A DNA stretch of 64,000 nt from Zobellia uliginosa (lineage in GTDB: Bacteria > Bacteroidota > Bacteroidia > Flavobacteriales > Flavobacteriaceae): NCBI RefSeq assembly GCF_900156625.1, contig NZ_FTOB01000003.1, positions 744,001 through 808,000 on the forward strand. The letters are read 5' to 3'. The notes under the pieces are model-generated. The model searched no databases, was not told the origin of the DNA, and saw only the letters and a list, made by a program, of their open reading frames with translations. Both the position numbers and the translations under genes were made by a program. Below, one piece after another: positions 33,136 to 41,632 of this stretch (position 1 is its first letter; every line of letters begins with the position of its first letter).

Positions 33136-33726
33136 TTACTCTTGTTTTAATTGAAGAATTTCTGTTTCGAGATATTCTATATTGTTTAATAATATTTCTG
33201 GTTTGTCCAGTGTTTTGGCCAGTAAGATGCTACCCTCGATCATAGAAATCATTCGGTATGAAAATTGGTTGGCGTCTATTTCTTTAAGTTCCTTTTTATT
33301 GATTCCATCCTCTAAAATGGAAGTGACGTTATGGTGCCAATTGTGAATGGTTTTTACGACTTCCTTATTCAATAGATCATTTCCGTCATCTGAATCTACA
33401 GCCGTATTCAATATGGCACAACCACCGTTTTTAAAAATCGGTTTAAAGGCTGTTTTGTAATGGTTTAAGAAAGCGATTAATTTATCTGTCGCCTTGTTTT
33501 CTTGTTCAATTTTATCTAGTATTTGTCTCGTCTGGAATTTATAGTTGTACCGAAAAGCTTCTAGCGCAACCTCGTTCTTATCTTTAAAGTTACCGTAAAT
33601 ACTGCCCTTTGTTAATCCCGTAGCTTTGGTTAAATCGGACAAATACGTTCCCGTATATCCCTTTTTATTGAATATAGAGGCGGTTTTCTCAATTATTAAT
33701 TGCCGGGTTTTTTCCGATCGTACCAT
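33136..33726 (-). CDS. TetR/AcrR family repressor of the FabF-like gene
   Basis: A 196-residue TetR regulator: helix-turn-helix TYLSDLTKATGLTKGSIYGNFKDKNEVALEAF (about 23-54) and a C-terminal TetR_C-like region with the GGCAILNTAVDSDDGN motif of the YxaF/LmrA-like branch. It precedes the FabF-like gene on the same strand, and matching palindromes are found before both genes, so it probably represses itself and fabF. An acyl or other hydrophobic ligand is an inference from the neighbour. Confidence 0.88.
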   Translation of the reverse strand: MVRSEKTRQLIIEKTASIFNKKGYTGTYLSDLTKATGLTKGSIYGNFKDKNEVALEAFRYNYKFQTRQILDKIEQENKATDKLIAFLNHYKTAFKPIFKNGGCAILNTAVDSDDGNDLLNKEVVKTIHNWHHNVTSILEDGINKKELKEIDANQFSYRMISMIEGSILLAKTLDKPEILLNNIEYLETEILQLKQE

Positions 33727-33732
33727 ATTGCT

Positions 33733-33752
33733 AATATACTCTACGGTATATG
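33733..33752. promoter_or_regulatory. TetR operator upstream of its own gene
   Basis: AATATACTCTACGGTATATG; its reverse complement matches the site at 33100-33119 in 17 of 20 positions. It begins 7 nt before the tetR start codon, fitting autorepression. Confidence 0.65.
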
Positions 33753-33850
33753 GATAGGCAAATTTTTATTTCGATTTTGTTTCTTCAGCTTTTGAGGGAC
33801 GTGTTTTTTGTCCCTGTTGGCTAAGGGCCTAATTAACGGTTTATGCTTTT

Positions 33851-34408
33851 TTAGAGATTATCTATTTTTTTGTTCAGCAGTTCAAAATCAGGTTCTAAGA
33901 AAGGAAGGGCGAATAGATTTATAGAGAACATCTTGTTCTTCTTGTGGAATAAGATAAAGTAACCAAATTTGCGGTTATCCGAAAAAATTTCATAGGTCAC
34001 ATAATTTGTAGAATTTATGGTAATGTTATCGACTTTAGTATAATCTAGTTCCTTAGAATCTAATAACTCTACGGTTTGGTCCATAACAAAAGCCATAAAA
34101 TGATTTTCTTCTACATCTAAAGGAAAGGCCGTGGTTTTATTATATAAGCCTAAGACGCCTTTATTCGTTATCTGTTCTGCCTGTAACTCGTAAGTAATTA
34201 TATCATCATCTTCAACAAACTTTTTAAATTCAGATTTGACCTCTGTAAAATATTGGTCAATTTGTTCTTCGGTGTAGAGATCGCTTAACCGTATGACTTG
34301 GTCGATATCTTTTTCGGTTGTGGGTATTTCTTTCTTTTCCGCATGGCAAGAAATCAGAAGTAGGACCACAAAAATCAGCGGGTATATGTTTATTATATGT
34401 TTTTTCAA
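33851..34408 (-). CDS. Hypothetical lipoprotein
   Basis: A 185-residue lipoprotein (signal peptide IYPLIFVVLLLISC, Cys21). The mature protein is acidic with an alpha/beta C-terminal half (NYVTYEIFSDNRKFGYFILFHKKNKMFSINLFALP). No family recognised. The only available start is TTG at 34408. An inverted repeat (AGGGAC/GTCCCT, near 33795-33815) lies downstream and may end its transcript. Confidence 0.6.
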   Translation of the reverse strand: MKKHIINIYPLIFVVLLLISCHAEKKEIPTTEKDIDQVIRLSDLYTEEQIDQYFTEVKSEFKKFVEDDDIITYELQAEQITNKGVLGLYNKTTAFPLDVEENHFMAFVMDQTVELLDSKELDYTKVDNITINSTNYVTYEIFSDNRKFGYFILFHKKNKMFSINLFALPFLEPDFELLNKKIDNL

Positions 34409-34483
34409 TGTGTGTAGACCTATGGTGATATCGAGGGCCGGACCAAAGGAAAGTGTATCTGACCTCTATGGTTCTTAAACGTT

Positions 34484-35230
34484 TTATATTTTTCCTTTCA
34501 AGGACTTCAGCCGGTTCAATTCGTCAAATTCCGCTACAACCACTTTACCATTTCTCATTCCTTCAACCTTATCTTCTGAAATAGCTAATTGAAACTCTCG
34601 GTCGATCAGATAATTCATAAAGGCGCTTTTATGGTTCAATTCCATTCCACTTATTAATTGAGGGAAGCAGCTCATTATTTTTTCAAAATTGTTTTTGTCA
34701 ATACCGGGTATTTTATCGTCATCTATGGTTACAACAAGGCTTCCTTGCCCATAATTGGCACAGTAATAGCTTTTTGAGCCAAACAAGCCACAAACCATCA
34801 TACCAATTTTGTGTTCAAAGCCTTCCTCCACATTAAAATGGGGATCGGTCAATTCTTTAATATGCTTCTCTTCCCCTATGGCCTTAAGCTGCTTGGATTG
34901 AATTAACAGGTTTTCAGGCATTCCGCTTTGTGTATTGGCCCAAGCCCACATCCAAGAGTTATCGTTAAAAGAAAGCGAACCGATTATTTGAATGGGAAAA
35001 GCTAGGGAATCAAACATGATTTTTCCCTTTCCCATATCAAGCTCCCAAGCTTTTGAACCGATTACATCTCCGAAAATCATTTGTTTTTCAAAGGATAGTC
35101 CCGCATTTTGACCAACAGCTTCCTCAAAATTTTTGTAATCGTTTTTTTTAAGTACTTTGAATGTGGAAGAATCAATTTTAGGATTCCCTTTCTGTTTCTT
35201 TCCTCCAAAGAGGTTGTCTAATATTCCCAT
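34484..35230 (-). CDS. Hypothetical protein (DUF6882-like)
   Basis: A 248-residue cytoplasmic protein starting MGILDNLFGGKKQKGN. The segment GSLSFNDNSWMWAWANTQSGMPENL with W-x-W-x-W spacing is characteristic of the DUF6882 group (a beta-rich domain of unknown role). A C-terminal tail with LAISEDKVEGMRNGKVVVAEFDELNRL follows. It is 75 nt upstream of the lipoprotein gene and may share its transcript. Confidence 0.65.
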   Translation of the reverse strand: MGILDNLFGGKKQKGNPKIDSSTFKVLKKNDYKNFEEAVGQNAGLSFEKQMIFGDVIGSKAWELDMGKGKIMFDSLAFPIQIIGSLSFNDNSWMWAWANTQSGMPENLLIQSKQLKAIGEEKHIKELTDPHFNVEEGFEHKIGMMVCGLFGSKSYYCANYGQGSLVVTIDDDKIPGIDKNNFEKIMSCFPQLISGMELNHKSAFMNYLIDREFQLAISEDKVEGMRNGKVVVAEFDELNRLKSLKGKI

Positions 35231-35349
35231 AGCGAAAGCTTTCTGTTTGTTTTATTAACCCAAGGTGCTTTGGATTTATTGTTCCGGTATCAAGCTCTCT
35301 ATTAAATATTTTGGTTTAAACTCAGATAAACTCATGAAATTTTCAAATG

Positions 35350-35601
35350 TCAAAGTTTGGTAATCCTTAATCCCTGTTTTTTATCGGAATTGATAGCGAA
35401 AACTTTTGAGCGGCATTTTGGACAATAGATATCTTGAGTAAAATAGGAATCAGGATTTTGCCTGTCCGCAACGAGTCCGATCAACCTTTGAATAGTAGGG
35501 CCTGTTTTTAGTGTTTTATCTTTTTCATTCGCTTCGGATACTATTTCGGCTATAGGCTTCCAGGCTTCGTTTTGTAAGCCACAAAAATATGTGACTACCA
35601 T
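35350..35601 (-). CDS. Small protein with a CPKC pair
   Basis: An 83-residue protein, MVVTYFCGLQNEAWKPIAEI..., with one CPKC pair (YCPKCRSKVFAIN) near the C-terminus that could hold half of a zinc site. No family recognised. It may be a fragment or an independent small gene; no clear promoter. Confidence 0.45.
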   Translation of the reverse strand: MVVTYFCGLQNEAWKPIAEIVSEANEKDKTLKTGPTIQRLIGLVADRQNPDSYFTQDIYCPKCRSKVFAINSDKKQGLRITKL

Positions 35602-35858
35602 ACCATCGTTTGAACTGTAAATATATTCCCCATAGTTGAAATCCGATAATAACGGGGCATCAAATTTATGTCCTTAACCAGGTTGGGTGCAATTTGCCTC
35701 AAATGTAGCTATATACTAAAACCGCTGGCAATTTTACGATAATTCGCTTAATGTTGTAAGATTTTATTTAAATAAAAAACAGCTGTTCAATCCAGCTATT
35801 CTATTCTATATCACTAATTTTCATTACCTTAAGTAAAAATTATATAAAATTTGAATGA

Positions 35859-38525
35859 TTGGGTGTAGCTAAAAACAATTCGAAGTCACAGAAAGAGTAT
35901 CAGAAAATGTTCATAGACCAGGCCTCTACTGCAATGGCTATGGTCGATAATGACATGTGCTACATTGCAGCGTCTCGATCATGGATAAAAGATTATGGCT
36001 TGGAAGGAATTGAAATAATAGGCCGTTCGCACTATGAAATCTTTCCTGAAATAGGTGAAGACTGGAAAGCTATACACAAAAGATGCCTAAACGGTGCTAC
36101 GGATATTTGTGAAGAAACGGCTTTTAAGCGTAAAAATGGTTCCATACAATGGATCTATTGGGATGTTCGCCCTTGGTTTATATCAGAGGACAAAATTGGC
36201 GGAATTTTAATACATACCGGCGATGTTACACGTCGAAAGGAAAAAGAGCTGGAAAAAGCCAGAATTGATGACATACTTGAAAAAACAAATGAAATTGCGC
36301 GAATCGGGGCTTGGGAGCTAAACCTTGTAACAAAAGAGGTGTATTGGAATAAGATAACTCGTGAAATACACGAGGTTTCAGAAGATTTTACACCCATTTT
36401 TGATAGTGGGGTCAATTTTTTTAAGGAAGGAGAGAGTAGGGATAAATTACTAAAAGCGTTTGAACGTGCCGAGGAAGACGGCACTCATTTTAATCTAGAA
36501 TTAGAAATTATTACCGCCAAGGGAAATGTATGTTGGACTAGGGTGGTAGGAAGGGCAGAATACTTGAATGGAAAACGGACCAGGCTTTTTGGAATAATAC
36601 AAGACATTAATAAAACCAAACTTGCCGAACAGCAATTAAACAAGGCCCATTCTGAATTGCAGGCTATATTCGATTCTAAATCGATTATGATCGTATCAAC
36701 GGATAAGGATGGTGTTATTAACCGTTTTAATCAGGGTGCCGAGGCTTTATTGGGCTATTCTGCGGCTGAAATGGCAGGAAAAGAAAAGCCTAGATTATAC
36801 ATTAACGAAGAAGAAATCATAAAATTCAAAAATGATATTGCAGTACTTAATGGAAGGGACCCGGCCACCTTTGATCATTATGTGAATTTTTCTAAAATAG
36901 AGTTGAACGACACTCGTGAATGGACCTATTATAAAAAAGATGGTTCGCCCGTTTACGTAATCTCTACGATTACGGGTATTAAAAATAACGCGAATGCGAA
37001 TGAAGGATTTATTGCAATCTCAAAAGATATTTCTAAAATAAAGTACGTTGAGAATGAATTACTGAAAAAAAATCAGCTGTTAAATTTTGCGGAACAGATT
37101 TCAATGATGGCCAGTTGGAAATGGGATACAGTTGCCGATAAAGTGAAATGGTCACAAAATTTCTATAAAATTTTAGAGCTTGATGAAGACATATCCGACC
37201 TTAATTTTAATTCGTATTACAGGTTTGTTCATCCTGAGGATATAAAAATTGTCGATCAACATTTTGAGAACGTAGAAAACGATAAAAAGTGGGAAAGTTT
37301 TACACATCGTATAATAACAAGCTCGGGTAAGGTCAAAACCATTCAGCTTTTTGGGGAAGTTTTTACAAACAAAAAGGGGCAGATTATTGAAATGATCGGC
37401 ACTTGCCAAGATGTTACCGAAATTAAAATGGAGGAAAAGAAGTTCAGAGGGCTTCTAGAATCGGCTCCTGACGCCATGGTTATCGTAAATGACAAGGGGG
37501 TAATACAACTGATCAATAAACAATCGGAAAAATTATTCGGATATACCCCGGCTGAATTAGTTGATAAACCCGTAGAAATCTTAATACCCACTAGATTTTA
37601 TCATAAACATTTAGACCACAGAAATAGTTTTTTCCATTCCCCGATATCTCGAGAAATGGGGCATGGCAAAGAGTTGTACGCCTTAAAAAAAAATGGGGAA
37701 GAAATACCCATTCAAATAAGTTTGAGTCCACTTCACACAGAAGAGGGTTTGTTGGTTTCTGCTGCTATACGTGATATTACAAAGCAGAAATTAGCCGAAC
37801 AAAAAATTAATGACGCAAAAAATAATTTAGAACTCGTAGCTCAAACACTGTCCGATCAAAACAAGCAGCTTGCAGATTTCACCCATATAACCTCGCACAA
37901 TTTAAGGGCTCCGGTGGCCAACCTTAACGCCTTACTTCAAATATATGATAAGTCAGAAAATGTAGCGGACCGTAAAGATATATTTAGCAAGTTTAAAATA
38001 GTTGTTCAGCATCTTACCTTAACGCTTGATACCTTGGTCGATGCATTAAAAACAAAGATTAGTGATTCTGGGGAAGATCTTGAAGATATCGATTTTGCCG
38101 AGGTGCTATTAAATACCAAAGAAATACTTAGTGGAGCCATATTAAAGTCCGGCGCCATAATCAAAGGCAACTTTTCCAAGGTTTCTACCATTCCCTATAA
38201 GAGAATTTACATGGAAAGCATTTTCCTGAATTTGATCGGAAATGCGATCAAATATAAATCTGAAGACCGCCTACCGGAAATACGTATCACAACAGGGATT
38301 GAAAACGGAAAAACCATACTTAAGTTCCATGACAACGGGCTCGGTATTGATTTAGAGCAACACGGGCATAAATTATTTGGATTGAATAAGGTTTTTCACA
38401 GGCACCCTGATGCAAAAGGTGTAGGCTTGTTTTTGACAAGAACGCAGATTGAAGCCATGGGCGGCGTTATCTCCGCATCTAGTACGGTTGATGTAGGAAC
38501 AACGTTCACTATACATTTCAAATAG
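35859..38525 (+). CDS. Multi-PAS sensor histidine kinase (orphan)
   Basis: An 888-residue soluble kinase with five PAS/PAC domains in a row, at roughly 15-130, 140-255, 265-400, 410-530 and 535-655. PAC ends such as HTGDVTRRK, IIQDINKTK, GTCQDVTEIK and AIRDITKQK mark the borders. The kinase core has the histidine in FTHITSHNLRAPVANL, then NAIKYKSEDRLP (N), HDNGLGID (G1) and GVGLFLTRTQIEAMGG (G2). No transmembrane helix and no response regulator beside it, so it must talk to a partner elsewhere. The long frame starts with TTG at 35859; ATG 35907 is an alternative. Confidence 0.85.
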   Translation: MGVAKNNSKSQKEYQKMFIDQASTAMAMVDNDMCYIAASRSWIKDYGLEGIEIIGRSHYEIFPEIGEDWKAIHKRCLNGATDICEETAFKRKNGSIQWIYWDVRPWFISEDKIGGILIHTGDVTRRKEKELEKARIDDILEKTNEIARIGAWELNLVTKEVYWNKITREIHEVSEDFTPIFDSGVNFFKEGESRDKLLKAFERAEEDGTHFNLELEIITAKGNVCWTRVVGRAEYLNGKRTRLFGIIQDINKTKLAEQQLNKAHSELQAIFDSKSIMIVSTDKDGVINRFNQGAEALLGYSAAEMAGKEKPRLYINEEEIIKFKNDIAVLNGRDPATFDHYVNFSKIELNDTREWTYYKKDGSPVYVISTITGIKNNANANEGFIAISKDISKIKYVENELLKKNQLLNFAEQISMMASWKWDTVADKVKWSQNFYKILELDEDISDLNFNSYYRFVHPEDIKIVDQHFENVENDKKWESFTHRIITSSGKVKTIQLFGEVFTNKKGQIIEMIGTCQDVTEIKMEEKKFRGLLESAPDAMVIVNDKGVIQLINKQSEKLFGYTPAELVDKPVEILIPTRFYHKHLDHRNSFFHSPISREMGHGKELYALKKNGEEIPIQISLSPLHTEEGLLVSAAIRDITKQKLAEQKINDAKNNLELVAQTLSDQNKQLADFTHITSHNLRAPVANLNALLQIYDKSENVADRKDIFSKFKIVVQHLTLTLDTLVDALKTKISDSGEDLEDIDFAEVLLNTKEILSGAILKSGAIIKGNFSKVSTIPYKRIYMESIFLNLIGNAIKYKSEDRLPEIRITTGIENGKTILKFHDNGLGIDLEQHGHKLFGLNKVFHRHPDAKGVGLFLTRTQIEAMGGVISASSTVDVGTTFTIHFK

Positions 38526-38735
38526 TTTTTGCCCCTAACACGGTCTTTCTAGCAAAGGCTGCTTCGGCTTTAAGCGGAACTTCCATAGATGCCGCCTTCA
38601 TCAACATGGGGACGGGGTTCATTTCCCCTGAAAATATTTTAAACAAATTACCGTTTATAGCCTCATAAAGTAATCCTTGGTTTTTTGTAAATGTTATATC
38701 CGTTCTGTGCCCATATTCCCTATAGTGCGTAACTA
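38518..38735 (-). pseudogene. Remnant of an unidentified gene
   Basis: On the minus strand an open frame of about 70 codons with protein-like composition ends at TGA 38518-38520 (NQGLLYEAINGNLFKIFSG, EMNPVPMLMKAASMEVPLKA, then FARKTVLGAKTI). It lacks a start codon; just upstream a different frame reads DVHPGSHKAYALTQA before a stop. I read it as the decayed 3' end of a gene lost upstream. It touches the 3' end of the PAS kinase. Family unknown. Confidence 0.35.
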
Positions 38736-39071
38736 AGCTTGAGTTAAAGCATAGGCCTTATGGGATCCGGGGTGAACATCTTTTTTCCCACTAAAATTAG
38801 AGGATTGGTTTAGGCTGGTAAATTAATTATAAGATTAAAAGAAAAATCCTATTTCACATATTGCCATCAAGTTTCGTATAAATATGCATTGCCAAGGGGG
38901 CGACACTGGCCCTAGCGGGTGAACCATTTCTCGATTCCCCCCGCTTTTTTTAGCTGCGGAAAAAGGAAGCAAGTCTACCCGTCCCCCCTACCCGCCTTTA
39001 CCGTGTCTCCTATCTATTAACGCCTAAATTTGCTATGTGCGGTGCCATTTCCGCCTAATTAAAATAAAATC
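38736..39071. other. Non-coding stretch before the second MORN gene
   Basis: No credible gene. It contains the direct repeat TACCCG (near 38977 and 38990) and a TAAATTTG -7 element at 39025-39032, about 40 nt before the start codon at 39072. The regulon palindrome seen before the other MORN unit is absent at the 22-nt position. Confidence 0.5.
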
Positions 39072-41159
39072 ATGAACACAAAATACTACACCCTTTGCCT
39101 TTTAGTTTTTACCCTATTCTTTCAAACCGAAATAAACGCCCAAAATGATACCATCTATTACGATCACAATTGGGGCGAAACCACAAAATCAAATGCCAGT
39201 TTCTACAGGCCCTTGCCCTTAAAGCAAGACGGGAATAGATATTTGGTAAAGGACTATTATATCGATGGCACCTTGCAATTTGAGGGATGGGAGCTAAGGA
39301 TGGATTCTACGGAAACGGCCGCTTTGGGCGCCAATACTTATTACGATGGCACCGTAGTGTGGTATTATCCCAATGGTCATAAAAAAGCAATGATTACCTA
39401 TAAAAACCAAAAAGAGAACGGAGCGATCATCTCTTATTATAAAAATGATGCCGTAAAAAGGGATGTCGAAGTTTTGAACGGCGAATGGCAATCCTCCAAA
39501 TCCTATGATAAAGAAGGTAAATTATTGACCACATTGCACTATAAAGATGGCAGGCCAAACGAAGGGGTCAGTGAGTGTTTTATAAGTTATAAGGAGGGAA
39601 ATAGAACAGGAGAACAATTGTATTATGAAAATACCAAAATACTGGCCTATGAACGCATTTGCCCGGAAAAAGGTTGTTATGATGAAAACACAGAGATCTT
39701 TTACGACAAAGCCGGAAGGGTGATCCAAAAAAACAACTGCATGGACGAAGAAGTTGTGGATGGCGCGGTCATAAGCTTTTTCAAAGGAGATCGGTGTGGA
39801 TATGTAAAAGGGATACAATCCATTACAAAAGTTGAATATGGAGGCTTTAACGGCCCCTATACGCGGTATGACAACAATGGTGAAGTAATGTATTCCGGAG
39901 TCTACAAAGACAACCAACCTTACGAAGGTACTTTTGAGACGGAAGACGAGGACAATCTTACCTATGTCACAACCTATACCCAGGGGACCAAAAATGGAAA
40001 GGAATCGGTATGGAACAAGGGAAAGAAAATTGCCGAAGGATTTTATAAAGAAGGCCTAAAACAGGACGGGACTTTCGTTGAAAAAAGACAGTTTACCGGT
40101 TGGTCTAAAATCCCCATTATTGTGAATTTAAAAGAGGGCAAGGAAGAAGGTCAACAAAAATTCTATAATGTCGCCAGGGATATGACCATAGGGTACTACC
40201 ATGCCAAAGCGGGAATAAAAGAGGGGGCCTATGCCGCTTTTTATTATGACGGGGAAGTACTTGCAGAGGCTACCTATAAAGACGGAAAACCATTTGAAGG
40301 TACAGTCTTGTTCAATGACGAATACCGTGCTTATAAAAATGGGGTACGGATTAGGGAAAATGTAGTGATAGACAGTGAAGAACAAGAGCGCTTACAAGCC
40401 TTTTCTAAAGGTTCCGATACGGTGGAAGGCGGGTATAACATGGGCGGTTTTGAAATGGCAAGTTCCATTGTCTTTTTAGACACCCACCAGTTTTTCTTCT
40501 CACTAAGTGTGGGCAGTATGGATCTGGTTATGTACGGAGCCTATCATTTAAAGAACGGATCCTTGAAACTACAGGTGCCCCAAGAACAAAAACAGGCCTT
40601 CGCAGTCTATGGCAGAAAAGATGAGACCCTAAAAGACACCATTCACATTCAGTATTACAATTACAATTCTCCCAGTAAACCCTTACTGCAATTGAACAAG
40701 CAATGGTATGCCTTGGACGATGAGCCCCAGGAAGCAATGGAAAACTATTCCCATAGTTATGAAACTTTTCAGGTAGACGTAAAGAAACCCACCTCCTTAA
40801 AATTAGGTATCAAAACCAGGGATGGTCAGTCCAACATACTGCATAGCATACTTGAAGCTGAAACCCTTCCCGCGTACAACGATTTTATCATAGCCTATAA
40901 TGTAACTAGCGATGAAATCAGGAAATTTGAGAACGCTGAATTTACCTTCAAGGGCGAAAACTTAATCGTTGAAGGTAAGGAAAAAAAGAAACTGCTCCTT
41001 AGCCCCGAAGATAAAGAAGATGTGTTGGACTATATTATAGAGAACAGGGGCTTTCCGGCTGCCATAAAGAACAATACCTATAAAAAAATAAAGCTGAAGG
41101 ATAAAATCGTTGACAAAAAAATAAAAAAGTACACCAACCTCATTAAAATCGAAGAATAG
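39072..41159 (+). CDS. Secreted MORN/YwqK-repeat protein, paralogue of 27524-30202
   Basis: A 695-residue protein with signal peptide MNTKYYTLCLLVFTLFFQTEINAQ. The N-terminus DTIYYDHNWGETTKSNASFYRP and KDYYIDGTLQFEGWE matches the giant protein at 27524. About a dozen YwqK/MORN_2 repeats follow to about residue 430 (YYPNGHKKAMITYKNQKENG; GVYKDNQPYEGTFETEDEDN). The last 250 residues are a different beta-rich region without repeats. Probably a cell-surface or periplasmic protein. Single gene. Confidence 0.78.
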   Translation: MNTKYYTLCLLVFTLFFQTEINAQNDTIYYDHNWGETTKSNASFYRPLPLKQDGNRYLVKDYYIDGTLQFEGWELRMDSTETAALGANTYYDGTVVWYYPNGHKKAMITYKNQKENGAIISYYKNDAVKRDVEVLNGEWQSSKSYDKEGKLLTTLHYKDGRPNEGVSECFISYKEGNRTGEQLYYENTKILAYERICPEKGCYDENTEIFYDKAGRVIQKNNCMDEEVVDGAVISFFKGDRCGYVKGIQSITKVEYGGFNGPYTRYDNNGEVMYSGVYKDNQPYEGTFETEDEDNLTYVTTYTQGTKNGKESVWNKGKKIAEGFYKEGLKQDGTFVEKRQFTGWSKIPIIVNLKEGKEEGQQKFYNVARDMTIGYYHAKAGIKEGAYAAFYYDGEVLAEATYKDGKPFEGTVLFNDEYRAYKNGVRIRENVVIDSEEQERLQAFSKGSDTVEGGYNMGGFEMASSIVFLDTHQFFFSLSVGSMDLVMYGAYHLKNGSLKLQVPQEQKQAFAVYGRKDETLKDTIHIQYYNYNSPSKPLLQLNKQWYALDDEPQEAMENYSHSYETFQVDVKKPTSLKLGIKTRDGQSNILHSILEAETLPAYNDFIIAYNVTSDEIRKFENAEFTFKGENLIVEGKEKKKLLLSPEDKEDVLDYIIENRGFPAAIKNNTYKKIKLKDKIVDKKIKKYTNLIKIEE

Positions 41160-41203
41160 GTTTCGTATATAGTTCGCTCTATGTTCATTCCCCAATAAGT
41201 AGT

Positions 41204-41446
41204 TTAGCCTTTATACATATCTCGGTTAATTGATGCTACTTTTCGAAACATGTCCATCGGACTATTATAAGCTATGGATTCATATCTTTTTTCCTTATTG
41301 TAATATTCAAAATACTTCGCCAATAGTAGGGACAGTTCCAGTCCTTCATTTGGCGAGTTCGGATACCTTCCCATATTTGACACTTCTCCACAGGCGTCTA
41401 TGAAGCCCTTGCCTATTAGGGTGTAATATTGATAAAATAGCTTCAA
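41204..41446 (-). pseudogene. Fragment of an IS3-type transposase (integrase core, C-terminal end)
   Basis: An 80-codon frame ending in LSLLLAKYFEYYNKEKRYESIAYNSPMDMF. This matches the C-terminal signature of IS3-family OrfB transposases (Y-F-x-x-Y-N-x-x-R-x-H/Y-x-S-L-x-Y-x-T-P). The DDE residues that should precede it are gone, and no terminal inverted repeats are visible. It lies between the MORN gene and agaA. Confidence 0.55.
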
Positions 41447-41563
41447 AAGCCTACTACATCGATAAGATTATTCTTTAATAATACTGTGGGAAAATATATA
41501 CAAATAACAGCTTTGTTCAGTTTTTGTTGAGCTGGCAAAACCAAGAAAACAGACACGGAATTA

Positions 41564-41571
41564 TATATTTG
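41564..41571 (+). promoter_or_regulatory. Probable -7 element of agaA
   Basis: TATATTTG fits TAnnTTTG and lies 62 nt before the agaA start codon. No palindromic regulator site is obvious around it. Confidence 0.45.
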
Positions 41572-41632
41572 GCGGTGATTCATCTTTTTGTTTGTTGAAT
41601 TCATTTTTATTAACCCCTAAAATCATATTATC

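Noticed and set aside
33795-33815. AGGGAC/GTCCCT inverted repeat
   Set aside because: Looks like a copy of the regulon box at first sight but the arms are reversed; more likely a weak terminator.
38987-39032. Regulon box before the second MORN gene
   Set aside because: A TAAATTTG element is present, but the sequence 22 nt upstream is not palindromic.
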